DNA of 64,000 nucleotides from Campylobacterales bacterium (GCA_016938175.1 JAFGVE010000032.1:1-64000); one strand, 5' to 3'. Shown: positions 1-8,278, counted from the stretch's first letter. The notes: generated from the letters alone by a model not told the origin. Made by a program: numbers and translations.

Positions 1-540
1 GAAGCACTTTATAAAGTTAATGATAGATTGATATATGTTTCAGCGTATACGATAGCCATTTTAGATGCAACAAACTTAGATATTATGAAAAAAGTTTACA
101 GGCATGGAAATGATGGAGTCTTTTTAGGACGCAATAGCAAATTTATATATGCAAAATGTTATACATCATTGGGAGATGATTATAAAATGGCACATAACTC
201 ATATACAGCAATTAATCTTGAAACGTGTGAATTAAGTAAGGAAGAAAATCATTCAAGTGGTAATCCAAAATTGAATGACCCGAAATTAAAAAATCTTTCA
301 GTTAAAGAAAAAATAAAACTGCTTTCTTTTAAGACTTACAACGCTTTTTGGATAAAGAAAGCATATGGGCTTCATCAATACAAAAATGGTGAATTGATTA
401 TAAATCGTCATTCTACATTTGAAGCAACTTCCCCTCAAATAATAAAATATCTAAAAATGAAAACACAAGATGGAAGTGTTGTCCCTATGAATGAGGCAAC
501 TTTCAAAAAATACTACACAGAAATAAATTTAAGGGATTAG
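1..540 (+). CDS. 3' part of an unidentified protein, truncated by the window edge
   Basis: The frame is open from base 1 and ends at a TAA, so this is the C-terminal part of a longer gene. A TTG at 28 could serve as a start but has no visible ribosome binding site, so I take it as internal. The first visible residues alternate short hydrophobic strands with polar turns (YVSAYTIAILDATN, then a glycine-rich turn), which is weakly reminiscent of a beta-propeller blade. The rest is Lys/Asn-rich. I do not recognise a family and assign no function. Confidence 0.5.
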   Translation, partial: EALYKVNDRLIYVSAYTIAILDATNLDIMKKVYRHGNDGVFLGRNSKFIYAKCYTSLGDDYKMAHNSYTAINLETCELSKEENHSSGNPKLNDPKLKNLSVKEKIKLLSFKTYNAFWIKKAYGLHQYKNGELIINRHSTFEATSPQIIKYLKMKTQDGSVVPMNEATFKKYYTEINLRD

Positions 541-878
541 AAAATACCATGATGAAGAAGATAGTATCAATTGGAATGTTCCTAATAAAGTAGACACTCA
601 TTAATTCAACAATCTCTTATATTTGGAGCATTAGATATTCAATGAATTTTACGTGTTTCACAAAGTATTCAAAAACTAAAACCTATCGATTCCCTCAAGG
701 CTTTAGAAATTTTTGAACAATGCAACAACTTTCTAATACAGCCGGTTCTCATAACCAGCGAATTAATCCTTAAAGAATTGAGTAGAAATATGAAATTCAT
801 TTTTTTCTTTTGTAGTCATATGATTTCACTATTCCTCAAACTATTCCAAAGGTAAAAACTTCAAACAATATGTCATCT
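541..878. other. Intergenic region with degenerate, non-coding sequence
   Basis: About 340 bases between a plus-strand stop and a minus-strand stop. All frames are broken by stops. A 47-base stretch near 584-630 reappears, inverted, near 28415-28461, which suggests decayed mobile or repeated DNA. I see no promoter, RNA gene or convincing terminator. Confidence 0.4.
584..630 (+). repeat. Dispersed repeat, copy 1 (other copy inverted near 28.4 kb)
   Basis: This copy carries AATAAAGTAG, a 14-base gap, then AACAATCTCTTAT and a TTTG-AGCA segment. The reverse complement of 28415-28461 carries the same blocks with the same 14-base gap, and about 39 of 47 positions agree when compared by eye. It lies in decayed intergenic DNA. 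It may be a remnant of an insertion-sequence end, but no transposase can be read around it. Confidence 0.45.
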
Positions 879-1568
879 TTAATTTTGAGGTTTTGTTGCA
901 GAATAAAACATATATTTCCATAAACCTTTTTTAAATGAATGGTATTGGTGGTAAGCGGACATAACGTTTGAAAACTGTGTTCTGTTTCTATACCCGACAG
1001 CTTGTAGCGTTAGTGTAATTGGAAAACCGAGAAAAAATCTTCTATATAGCTTTACAACGGTCTTTTTGACGTGTGGTGAAACATCTTTTTGTTTAGGCTG
1101 AGTAAAGCCCTCTTCCTGAAGTGTATTCCAAAAAGTATTTCTATCTTCAAATGAGTCAATTGCCCATGATTTTGCCAATTTATTTAGCGAGCTAGTGCTT
1201 TGATTGTTTTCGAGTATACTCTCAGCAAAAAAATCTGCTACTATGATACGTCCACCAGGTTTTAAAACTCTATAGGCTTCACGTATAAAATCTCTCTTAT
1301 CAGGTGCATAACAAACACTTTCAATAGCCCATACAACATCAAAAGTATTGTCTGGAAACGTCGTCGACAAATAACTTCCAACTTCAAATGCACATTTATC
1401 TGAGACATCATGTCTCAAAGCATTTTCCTTAGAAACTTCAACTTGCTTTGTACTTAATGTGATTCCCATTGTTTGACAAGAATAATTTTGTGCAAGATAT
1501 ATTGATGAACCACCTACACCACAACCAGCGTCTAGTACATAATCATCTTCATTTACACCAGCAAACAT
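879..1568 (-). CDS. Class I SAM-dependent methyltransferase, catalytic part downstream of an in-frame stop
   Basis: This carries a complete Rossmann methyltransferase core. Motif I is VLDAGCGVGGSS near residues 11-22, followed by a motif for the second strand (GITLS), an acidic post-II region (FDVVWAIESVCYAP) and the motif III-like LKPGGRIIVADFF. Small-molecule methyltransferases of this type act on lipids, quinols or amines; the substrate cannot be read. The usual N-terminal helical segment of about 55 residues is encoded in the same frame just upstream but is separated by a single TAA at 1575-1577. The ATG at 1568 has no good ribosome binding site, so this part may not be made efficiently. 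Probably a recent pseudogene. Confidence 0.7.
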   Translation of the reverse strand: MFAGVNEDDYVLDAGCGVGGSSIYLAQNYSCQTMGITLSTKQVEVSKENALRHDVSDKCAFEVGSYLSTTFPDNTFDVVWAIESVCYAPDKRDFIREAYRVLKPGGRIIVADFFAESILENNQSTSSLNKLAKSWAIDSFEDRNTFWNTLQEEGFTQPKQKDVSPHVKKTVVKLYRRFFLGFPITLTLQAVGYRNRTQFSNVMSAYHQYHSFKKGLWKYMFYSATKPQN

Positions 1569-1574
1569 AGCAAC

Positions 1575-1739
1575 TTATTTATTCATATTTGTTAAAGCAT
1601 AACGTAACCTTGGTGTAGTTTCGTCCCAATATCCATAATGCATTGCCATTCGTTTTTTGAGGTTCCAAGCCCACTCATAATCTATTTGACATTCATCATA
1701 ATACTTGATAATTTTTTCTTTATATTGTTCTGCTATCAT
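1575..1739 (-). pseudogene. N-terminal segment of the methyltransferase, cut off by an in-frame TAA
   Basis: Reading the minus strand from the ATG at 1739 gives about 54 residues beginning MIAEQYKEKIIKYYDECQ and containing AMHYGYWDETTPRLRYAL. This is the characteristic N-terminus of the same methyltransferase family. The frame reaches a TAA at 1575-1577 and continues, in the same frame, into VAMFAGVNEDDYVLDAGCG. One nonsense change, with no frameshift, therefore separates the two halves of a gene of about 285 codons. A sequencing error or real inactivation would both fit. Confidence 0.7.
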
Positions 1740-1844
1740 CTTTTTACCATAATCATTACTTACTTAATTTTGCAAATAATACACTAATTAATCACAAAGC
1801 AAAATTAGTCCTTAGTTATCGTTTTTTTAATCTCTTAGCAGTTC

Positions 1845-4280
1845 TTAAAAAGGATTGTATGGAAATGGATTTAAATCTGTACCATTACCAAAAGCTGGGA
1901 CTGCTATTTGCCTATGCGAAAAAATATAGTTTGTAGCATATGGTAGTGTCCATGCTTCACATCCTATGGAGTTATATTGACTCTGCGCTAATGAGAGACA
2001 ATTTCCGGCAACTACTTCAAACATACACCCTTGATACCTACCAGTTTGTCGATTTTTTCCAAGAACATAGTAATAACTTGCATTTGTATCATTATAAACT
2101 TCTGTATAGACAGGACCACTATTTGGAGTTGCTACTGTAATCTTTGAAAGGTTTTCATCAGAACATGTGCTTGTATCACTACATCCATATACTGCAAGAT
2201 CATAGGGATGTGTTAGAGAACTATTTGTTTCGTCTACATAAGCCGGTGCAGGGACAAAAACAGTATTGTCCCCCTCAGTGATTGTGCTATAACTTTCATC
2301 TAAAGAGCACTCTTTAATCGCTGGAAGAGAAACACCACCAGTATCACCTCCATCACAAAGTGTAATCTGATAACTCAGATAATTTTCGTTATCTGTATCT
2401 TTCGCCTGACAGACAAATGTTGAATAGATATCATCATACTGATAAGAGTAGGCAGTTGGACAGCCATCTTTGATTGTTTCAACATAAGGTTGAATATTAT
2501 TCACCCAAAAATTCGTATCGACACCACTCACAGCTGCATCAGATGAATCTTTTGAAACACCAGAAGGCATTGAGTTCCATGTACTATATCCACAACACGT
2601 ATCTCCCATAGCTGTTTGATTTGTATTAAAACAACTTCTTGCAGGTCCTGTATCATTACTATCTGATATAAAGTGCATTTCACAGAGTGCATAATTTATA
2701 AAATCTATACTATGTGAATCTTCTGTTGAGCACGTAATATTTGCTTCAGAATCAAAATAACCATAAGAGCTGTTTGCTTCTGCTAGTCCGCATAATTGGG
2801 TTAATGAAGCATACCCAACTATATGCCCACACTCATAATGCTCTGCCCTATCTAAATTTGCTACTTTGGTGTTATTTGCATCTATATTGTTGTTCATGGT
2901 ATTACTTGTAATTCCACAACTACTCCCTTGTGAAGAACCGATACAGTCACTGTCAGCTTGACAAGACTTATGAGTACTTCCTTCTGGACTTACCAGTGTA
3001 AAAGCAGGAGAAAGTCTTGTGTCAAAATCATTTTTACATCCATAAGACTCTTGCAAAGTATTTAAAGGAATAAACCCTTGTGAAAGTTTCTTGGTTTTCT
3101 CAATTTGCTCTAAAAGTTCCTCTGATGTTCCTCCTGCTACTGAGCACCAATAGGGATTATCTGCAAAAGAGTTAGAGCCATTGTTTTCTGAGTAAAAAGG
3201 AATAGTTTGTGAAACAATAGGTCTAATACTTACAGGAATGGTAGCTCCATTAATATTTGAAATATCGTAATAATCATTTGACTTAGTAGCTAATGTATAC
3301 TCTATAAAAGTTGTCGGTGAAGAGAGTGATGCATCTTTATTGTCAAGTAGACAACGCTCTCCACTTCCATCACATCCAAGTTTTACAAACATTGAACCGC
3401 TTGCCGCAAATTGTGAATCAGCTTCATGTTCTAACAACACATTAACATCTGAGTGTTTTGAAATTTTTCCAAAGTTGTCCAATCCTAAATCCCAAGCGCA
3501 CTGATTCGTACCTCCAGAAGGCTGACATTTCTGCCCTAATGCACATTGAGAGTCATTTGAGCAAGTACACTGACCAAAGATAGGACTACTTATATCTGTT
3601 ATCATGCCGCCAGAACATGCACTACTATTGAGTTCATATGTCACATTAATATCTGTTGCCATGATAGGAGCAGTAGTGTTTTCATCTATAACACTTGCGT
3701 TTACACAGTAGCTTTTTGTTTGAGAAAAATAGAGACAAAGCTCATCTTCTGGACAGTTTGATTGATAATTTGTTCCTGTAGATGGACTGCATCCTACCTG
3801 TGCAGCAGAAGCTCCGATACCTTCAAGCCATACATCGAAGGGACACTGGTTATTTATAAGAAAACTTCTCTTCTTCACTCCATTAGCAAAAGATGTGAGA
3901 GTTGCTAAATGATGTACATTTTCATTATGTTCTGCACTGATGTCAATAGCTACACTTTTTTGAACTTCATGTGAAAGCTTAGATATGATTTGCAGGTCAC
4001 AACTAGGATTTTCAGGACTAAGTGTACATGTACTTGGAGTAATCTCAAGTACTGAATTGTTACTTGAATAAAGTCGAAGACTATAAACACTCCCATCTGT
4101 ATCAGCAGCACTCAGGTAACTACTTGCAGGTAAAGAGTTTAATGATAATGTCGCACTCTGTGTTTCACCACTAAAAATCTGTGTTTTAGAGATGGAAAAG
4201 ATAAAAGGAGAACTCTGTTCACTCTCTTTTGAGCACCCTAAAAATACCAGGACTAATAAAATATAAAAAACAACTCTCAT
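1845..4280 (-). CDS. Large cysteine-rich lipoprotein with a thaumatin-like domain
   Basis: An 811-residue exported lipoprotein. The N-terminus is a lipoprotein signal with lipobox FLGC (Cys16). Residues about 20-130 look like an Ig-type beta domain. From about 143 the sequence follows the thaumatin/PR-5 plan: an opening NNQCPFDVWLEG (thaumatins have a Cys plus VW motif here), a DYYDISNINGATIPVSI block at about 335-352 matching the plant DY(I/V)D(I/V)S-G-N-P motif, and a closing CPTAYSYQYDDIYSTFVC with YQITLC at about 607-642 matching the diagnostic CP.AYSY..DD..STF.C. Extra Cys-rich inserts (around 236-261 and 440-456) make it much longer than the 200-240 residues of plant members. Function unknown; a surface carbohydrate-binding or glucanase-like role is only inference. 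Confidence 0.75.
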   Translation of the reverse strand: MRVVFYILLVLVFLGCSKESEQSSPFIFSISKTQIFSGETQSATLSLNSLPASSYLSAADTDGSVYSLRLYSSNNSVLEITPSTCTLSPENPSCDLQIISKLSHEVQKSVAIDISAEHNENVHHLATLTSFANGVKKRSFLINNQCPFDVWLEGIGASAAQVGCSPSTGTNYQSNCPEDELCLYFSQTKSYCVNASVIDENTTAPIMATDINVTYELNSSACSGGMITDISSPIFGQCTCSNDSQCALGQKCQPSGGTNQCAWDLGLDNFGKISKHSDVNVLLEHEADSQFAASGSMFVKLGCDGSGERCLLDNKDASLSSPTTFIEYTLATKSNDYYDISNINGATIPVSIRPIVSQTIPFYSENNGSNSFADNPYWCSVAGGTSEELLEQIEKTKKLSQGFIPLNTLQESYGCKNDFDTRLSPAFTLVSPEGSTHKSCQADSDCIGSSQGSSCGITSNTMNNNIDANNTKVANLDRAEHYECGHIVGYASLTQLCGLAEANSSYGYFDSEANITCSTEDSHSIDFINYALCEMHFISDSNDTGPARSCFNTNQTAMGDTCCGYSTWNSMPSGVSKDSSDAAVSGVDTNFWVNNIQPYVETIKDGCPTAYSYQYDDIYSTFVCQAKDTDNENYLSYQITLCDGGDTGGVSLPAIKECSLDESYSTITEGDNTVFVPAPAYVDETNSSLTHPYDLAVYGCSDTSTCSDENLSKITVATPNSGPVYTEVYNDTNASYYYVLGKNRQTGRYQGCMFEVVAGNCLSLAQSQYNSIGCEAWTLPYATNYIFSHRQIAVPAFGNGTDLNPFPYNPF

Positions 4281-4468
4281 ACAGCAATATCCTTCATTTA
4301 TATAAGTTTTTGCAATATATCAAAAAAGCGCTAAAAGAGAGTAAGATATACCCCATTCTCTAAACAAAAACACAATTTTTTATTTAAATGAGAGTTTAAG
4401 ACCATATCATTATAATTCCTCAACTTAATAGTGCCACAACGCAGAATCCCATTTTAAAGTAATCAAAA

Positions 4469-5080
4469 ATGCCAATAGAAAAAGAGACCATAGGTATCAT
4501 CGCACAGATGATTGTTGCATCTTCAATTATTCCCTACGTTATAAGTATATTTCGTGGAACTGTAAAACCAAATAGAGTCTCTTGGTTTATCTGGAGTATT
4601 GTTGGTTTTACATTTTGGCTAGTTACACCTGACACAGCAGATACAATTACAAAAATGCTTACGTTCACGTTTATGATAAACCCTACAATAGTCTTTATAC
4701 TTACTCTCTTCAAAGGCGAAAATACACATCCAGATAGACTTGAAAAATTCTCACTTACTATAGGTCTTTTTGCTATATGTGTCTGGTACTTTGCGCGTGA
4801 AAGTGCAGGCATACTTCCAATATTTATTGCCATAGTTGCTGACTTTTGTGCCCTCATTCCTACGCTACGTTTTGTATATACTTCTCCCCAAGAAGAAGCC
4901 CCTCTAGCATGGATACTCTTTTTTGTCGGTTTTTCACTTGCTCTCTTTGGAGTAGAGAACTACAACCTTTTAAACCTTGCTCTGCCTTCATATATGCTCT
5001 TTGGTTCTTTGTTTGTAGCCTATCCTCTTGTACGTTACAGACTAAAGATGAAAATACCGCTGCGTCATTGGCTTATATAA
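4469..5080 (+). CDS. Polytopic inner-membrane protein, PQ-loop-like
   Basis: A 203-residue protein with about six or seven hydrophobic segments separated by short loops. The N-terminal segment ends in VKPNRVSWFIWSIVG, resembling the Pro-containing loop and aromatic helix of the PQ-loop/SemiSWEET superfamily, and a similar spacing recurs in the second half (SPQEEAPLAWILFFVG). This suggests two related three-helix units. No substrate can be inferred. It starts with ATG after an AT-rich leader and is followed 51 bases later by the SlyD-like gene on the same strand. Confidence 0.5.
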   Translation: MPIEKETIGIIAQMIVASSIIPYVISIFRGTVKPNRVSWFIWSIVGFTFWLVTPDTADTITKMLTFTFMINPTIVFILTLFKGENTHPDRLEKFSLTIGLFAICVWYFARESAGILPIFIAIVADFCALIPTLRFVYTSPQEEAPLAWILFFVGFSLALFGVENYNLLNLALPSYMLFGSLFVAYPLVRYRLKMKIPLRHWLI

Positions 5081-5131
5081 TTCTCTAAGCATTTGATACA
5101 ATAACACAACACTACTTTTCAAAGGAAATCG

Positions 5132-5590
5132 ATGCAAACAATTCAAAAAAACACACTCGTCTCTATAAGTTTAAAACTCGAGGATGAAGATGGAAATCTT
5201 TTAGACCAGAGTGATGAGCTGATGTATTTACATGGTGGCTACCAACAGATATTTCAGAAACTTGAAGATACCCTTGAAGGTAAGACTATAAACGATACAT
5301 TTAGAGTACTATTAAATGCTAAAGATGCCTTTGGAGAATATCAGGAGTCTTTACATATCCAAGAAGCTCTTGAAGACCTACCCGAAGATGTAGCTGTAGG
5401 TATGGAGCTTGACGGAGAAGATGAAGAGATAGTCTGGTATGTTGAAAAAATAGAAGACGGTTATGCTACGCTTAATGCAAACCATGAACTTGCAGGCATA
5501 AATATGTGGGCAACAGGAGAAGTTCTAGAGCTAGAGGCTTTGTCTGAAGCCGCTGTAGAAGAGATTTTACATATGGAGCATGAGCATTAA
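5132..5590 (+). CDS. FKBP-type peptidyl-prolyl isomerase, SlyD-like
   Basis: A 152-residue protein with the SlyD layout. An FKBP half opens the sequence (LVSISLKLEDEDGNLLDQS, then YLHGGYQQIFQKLEDTLEGK), the insert-in-flap chaperone domain begins at DAFGEYQESL, and the FKBP strand returns at YATLNANHELAGINMWATGEV, matching the family's N-H-LAG motif. It catalyses proline isomerisation in the cytoplasm and can act as a holdase. The C-terminal metal-binding His tail of enterobacterial SlyD is reduced to MEHEH, so a nickel-delivery role is uncertain. A ribosome binding site (AAAGGAAA) precedes the ATG. Confidence 0.85.
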   Translation: MQTIQKNTLVSISLKLEDEDGNLLDQSDELMYLHGGYQQIFQKLEDTLEGKTINDTFRVLLNAKDAFGEYQESLHIQEALEDLPEDVAVGMELDGEDEEIVWYVEKIEDGYATLNANHELAGINMWATGEVLELEALSEAAVEEILHMEHEH

Positions 5591-5592
5591 AG

Positions 5593-6567
5593 TTATGCTC
5601 TTGCTTGTAAAATTTGCTGAACAATGTTGTAACCATGGTTTAAAGCCAGGGCTATAGAGCCTCCAAGTGAACCTGCGATATCTCCAGCCACATAAATACC
5701 TTGAGTGTTCCTATTTTTCTCATCGGCTAGAGGTTTTCCTTTCTCATCAACTACCAAAGGCGTCTTACTTAAAAACTCTTTTGGTGTTGAACCTCCAAGT
5801 GCGTAAATAACTCTGTCATAAAGTTCTACAGTCTCATCTGTAAAATAGATTTCACACTTTCCATCTACATCTACTAAACTCTTAATATCTACTCCCAGTT
5901 TTAAAGACACTTTTCCTTCATCAACAGCAGCGAGAAGATTATTTAAATTCTTTGGATTTGCTCTACTTATCTGCTCTCTTCTGTAAGTCAGCGTTACTTC
6001 ATTGTCTTCACGGATAAAATAAGCGTACTCAACTGCACTGTCTCCTCCACCAACAACCAAAACTTTTTCATTTCCTTTACACTCAGAGATATTAAAGTTT
6101 ATCTTCTCTTTAAGGCTTTTTGGAAACTCATACTCGGGTTTATTTGGTCTACCCATTTTTCCTATTGCTACAACAATATTATGTGCTTTATAAATCTCAT
6201 TAGTATTTGTTTCTATAGCAAAAAGTTCACCTTCTCGCTCAATTGAGACAACTTCTGTAGCAAATTTTGCATCTATTCTATGCTCATTTAATGACTTTTG
6301 AAATATGTTAAGAGTGTCGTCTTTTGTACCCGCTTCAAAGTTTATATGCCCTTTTAAGTCAACCTTTATACCTTTCCACTCTTTGTCAACGGGCTTTTTA
6401 TCATCAAAATATTTTCGTATAGTTTCAGAGTGATTTTCACCCTTTTCAAAAACAATAATATTCTCCAAGCCAAATATAACGCTCTCAACTGAAGTAGCTA
6501 TTCCAGCCGGTCCAGCACCTATAATCGCTATATCATATACTTTTTGCATAGTAAGTTCCTTTTGCAT
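5593..6567 (-). CDS. FAD/NAD(P)-dependent thioredoxin-reductase-like oxidoreductase, YpdA-like
   Basis: A two-dinucleotide-fold flavoprotein of 324 residues. The FAD-binding GAGPAG lies near residue 17, the NAD(P)-binding VVGGGDSAVEYA near 173, and a C-terminal GIYVAGDIAG closes the FAD site. There is no CxxC redox pair, so it is not a true thioredoxin reductase. The arrangement fits the YpdA/ferredoxin-NADP reductase-like branch. Met6 (TMQKVYD) is as good a start as Met1. The stop abuts the convergent SlyD-like gene. The electron acceptor is unknown. Confidence 0.75.
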   Translation of the reverse strand: MQKELTMQKVYDIAIIGAGPAGIATSVESVIFGLENIIVFEKGENHSETIRKYFDDKKPVDKEWKGIKVDLKGHINFEAGTKDDTLNIFQKSLNEHRIDAKFATEVVSIEREGELFAIETNTNEIYKAHNIVVAIGKMGRPNKPEYEFPKSLKEKINFNISECKGNEKVLVVGGGDSAVEYAYFIREDNEVTLTYRREQISRANPKNLNNLLAAVDEGKVSLKLGVDIKSLVDVDGKCEIYFTDETVELYDRVIYALGGSTPKEFLSKTPLVVDEKGKPLADEKNRNTQGIYVAGDIAGSLGGSIALALNHGYNIVQQILQARA

Positions 6568-6620
6568 TTTTTTAAGTATATCAACAATATTGCAACAGAT
6601 GCGAAAAAGTTTTATCTCGC

Positions 6621-7022
6621 CTACATCGAATCACCCAGATGCATAGCTGTTTCAGAATCCCATCTTGCTATATGTAGTGTAATCCAATGTTTAAACTCCT
6701 CTTCCAAAAAGCTCTGTATTGGTTCAGGTTCTTTATGGACTTTCCATTCATCGTGAAGTTTTTTAATCTTTTGACGCATGGTGTCATGCTCACTTTTATG
6801 CATCTGCATCGCATAAAACTTACTCTCTTCCATCATCTCCTCTTCTATTACAAAATGGTCTTCTATATCATATAACACTACTGCAAAAAGCTCATCAATT
6901 TTGAGCATATCTTTTGCGACTACTGCATCATAAAAGTTATTCATTAACTCAAGTTCTTCTTCGTGCAACATATTCATCACAGCGTTTGAAACTAATTGTA
7001 CGTCACTGATTTTCATAAACAT
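6621..7022 (-). CDS. Hemerythrin-like protein
   Basis: A 133-residue four-helix hemerythrin-like protein. Candidate di-iron ligands are in place: HEEELELM near residue 20, an IEDHFVIEEEMM helix (His and Glu) near 53-63, HKSEHD near 76-81, and WITLHIARWD near 111-120 with the family H-x4-D signature. Such proteins bind O2, NO or act in oxygen sensing or delivery in microaerophiles. It is divergent from the Crp/Fnr-family regulator gene, and its perfect minus-strand TATAAT (7057-7062) sits one helical face downstream of the palindrome at 7083-7100, so regulation by that protein is likely. Confidence 0.85.
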   Translation of the reverse strand: MFMKISDVQLVSNAVMNMLHEEELELMNNFYDAVVAKDMLKIDELFAVVLYDIEDHFVIEEEMMEESKFYAMQMHKSEHDTMRQKIKKLHDEWKVHKEPEPIQSFLEEEFKHWITLHIARWDSETAMHLGDSM

Positions 7023-7056
7023 ATCTTCTTCTCCTTAATGAGGGTTATAAAACAGG

Positions 7057-7062
7057 ATTATA
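7057..7062 (-). promoter_or_regulatory. Predicted -10 element of the hemerythrin promoter
   Basis: Read on the minus strand this is a perfect TATAAT. A start about 6-7 bases further on (near 7050) would put the centre of the palindrome at 7083-7100 close to -41.5, the standard class II activator position for Crp/Fnr proteins. An AGGAGAAG ribosome binding site lies just before the gene start. Confidence 0.5.
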
Positions 7063-7082
7063 TGTCAAGAAAAAAACTATGC

Positions 7083-7100
7083 ACTTGATAAATGTCAAGT
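7083..7100. promoter_or_regulatory. Crp/Fnr-family operator, perfect 6-6-6 palindrome
   Basis: ACTTGA, six bases, TCAAGT: both arms are exact reverse complements. It contains TTGAT-N4-GTCAA, one mismatch from the Fnr/Dnr consensus TTGAT-N4-ATCAA. It lies between the divergent hemerythrin and Crp/Fnr-family genes and about 41 bases from the likely hemerythrin transcription start. It could serve both activation of the hemerythrin and autoregulation. Confidence 0.6.
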
Positions 7101-7141
7101 TAAAAAAGAGTACAATAATTCACTTTGAAACAGGGCAAATT

Positions 7142-7759
7142 ATGCAAACTCTAGAAACAATCAAAAAAATACCTCTTTTTGAATCTTTGGAAAAAGAGCA
7201 AATTGAAACACTTGCCTCACTTGCAAGTATCGTCAATTTTAAAGAGGGAGAGGGACTCTTTACTCAAGGAGATATCTGTGAAAACATTCTCATACTCATA
7301 GATGGTGTTGTGAGTATTTATAAACATACAGACAAAGGAGATGAAGTAGTTATCGGTTATTTTCATCGTTACGCACTCTTAGCTGAAGCCGCTACGCTCA
7401 GACACTCACCACTTCCCTCTTCTGCACGTTTTCATACAGATGGAGCCATACTTCGCATCCCGCTAAATGAGTTTGAAAAATTCTTATTACTCTCTCCTAA
7501 ACTCTCCTATGCCATCATTCTCTCCCTGTTAGAAAAGGTGGACTTACTCCAACAAAACATTCACTTCAACCTTGCATCTAATGCTAAAGAGAAGGTTCTC
7601 AACTTCTACGCTAAGAACTCTAAACTCGCACAAGATTTAAAACGTTACGAAATTGCTTCTATACTTGGAGTTACTCCAGAAACACTCTCACGTATGACAA
7701 AACAACTTATAAAAGAGGGACGTTTAATCCAGAGTAACCGTTCCATAAAGGCACTGTAA
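7142..7759 (+). CDS. Crp/Fnr-family transcriptional regulator, Dnr/NnrR-like
   Basis: About 205 residues from the preferred ATG at 7142; an upstream in-frame ATG at 7079 would place the operator inside the gene, so I reject it. The N-terminal cyclic-nucleotide-binding fold (LFESLEKEQIETLA, then a beta roll with IDGVVSIYKHT) is followed by a dimer helix and a winged HTH (YEIASILGVTPETLSRMTKQL). The Fnr-type N-terminal Cys cluster is absent; only one Cys occurs, in GDICENIL. It is thus not a 4Fe-4S Fnr but fits haem-type NO/O2 sensors (Dnr, NnrR). Flanking hemerythrins and two matching operators point to a small O2/NO response unit. Confidence 0.8.
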   Translation: MQTLETIKKIPLFESLEKEQIETLASLASIVNFKEGEGLFTQGDICENILILIDGVVSIYKHTDKGDEVVIGYFHRYALLAEAATLRHSPLPSSARFHTDGAILRIPLNEFEKFLLLSPKLSYAIILSLLEKVDLLQQNIHFNLASNAKEKVLNFYAKNSKLAQDLKRYEIASILGVTPETLSRMTKQLIKEGRLIQSNRSIKAL

Positions 7760-7769
7760 AGTATTAGTT

Positions 7770-7783
7770 TTGATATTTATCAA
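7770..7783. promoter_or_regulatory. Perfect Fnr/Dnr-type box upstream of the second hemerythrin
   Basis: TTGAT-ATTT-ATCAA matches the Fnr-type consensus TTGAT-N4-ATCAA exactly. The best downstream -10 (TACAAT, 7807-7812) predicts a start near 7818-7819, placing the box centre near -42, the class II activating position. The site is only 10 bases after the regulator's stop codon, so the hemerythrin has its own regulated promoter. Confidence 0.65.
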
Positions 7784-7831
7784 GAAATAATATCTTGCGA
7801 ATAGATTACAATATAGACAAAGGAGTACATC

Positions 7832-8266
7832 ATGGGAATAATATATGCAGAACAAGTAGAGTATATGAGTTTAGACTCTATGCAAGAGACACACGAAAAC
7901 GAGATAGCACTTATAAATGAAATAGATAAAATAGCGACGCTCGTCTCAATGAAAAAAGCTTCATATGAAGAACTTGAAATAAAACTAGATGAGTATATTG
8001 CACATGTTAAAGAGCACTTTAGTAAAGAAGAGGAGCTCATGGAGAAGTATGATTTTCCACATGCGGAGATGCATGAAATGGCACATCAGATGTTCTTAGC
8101 AGACCTTGCATACGCTACAAGACAATGGAAAAGTTACAATGATATAAATAAAATAGTCACTTTCGTACGTAAAACACCTGAATGGATTGTGATGCATGTC
8201 AACTCTGTTGATGCACCAACAGCAGATTACATTGTACGAAAAATAGAACACCTTAAAAATTCATAG
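7832..8266 (+). CDS. Bacteriohemerythrin
   Basis: A 144-residue hemerythrin. Di-iron ligands appear in the expected order: ETHENE (His about 20), HVKEHFSKEEELM (His and Glu at about 54-65), FPHAEMHEMAH (about 73-83) and WIVMHVNSVD (H-x4-D near 117-122). It carries O2, or scavenges it, in the cytoplasm. AAAGGAGTA gives a strong ribosome binding site before the ATG. It is preceded by the perfect Fnr-type box at 7770-7783 and is probably induced with the hemerythrin on the other side of the regulator. The two hemerythrins are clearly different in sequence, so they are not a recent duplication. Confidence 0.9.
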   Translation: MGIIYAEQVEYMSLDSMQETHENEIALINEIDKIATLVSMKKASYEELEIKLDEYIAHVKEHFSKEEELMEKYDFPHAEMHEMAHQMFLADLAYATRQWKSYNDINKIVTFVRKTPEWIVMHVNSVDAPTADYIVRKIEHLKNS

Positions 8267-8278
8267 TTTTAACAAAGC

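Noticed and set aside
541..878. Transposase remnant on the minus strand
   Set aside because: Scattered coding-like words occur, but all frames are interrupted and no transposase motif can be named, so only the repeat is reported.
7079..7141. Upstream ATG for the Crp/Fnr-family regulator
   Set aside because: It would put the palindromic operator inside the coding sequence and adds residues not seen in the family.
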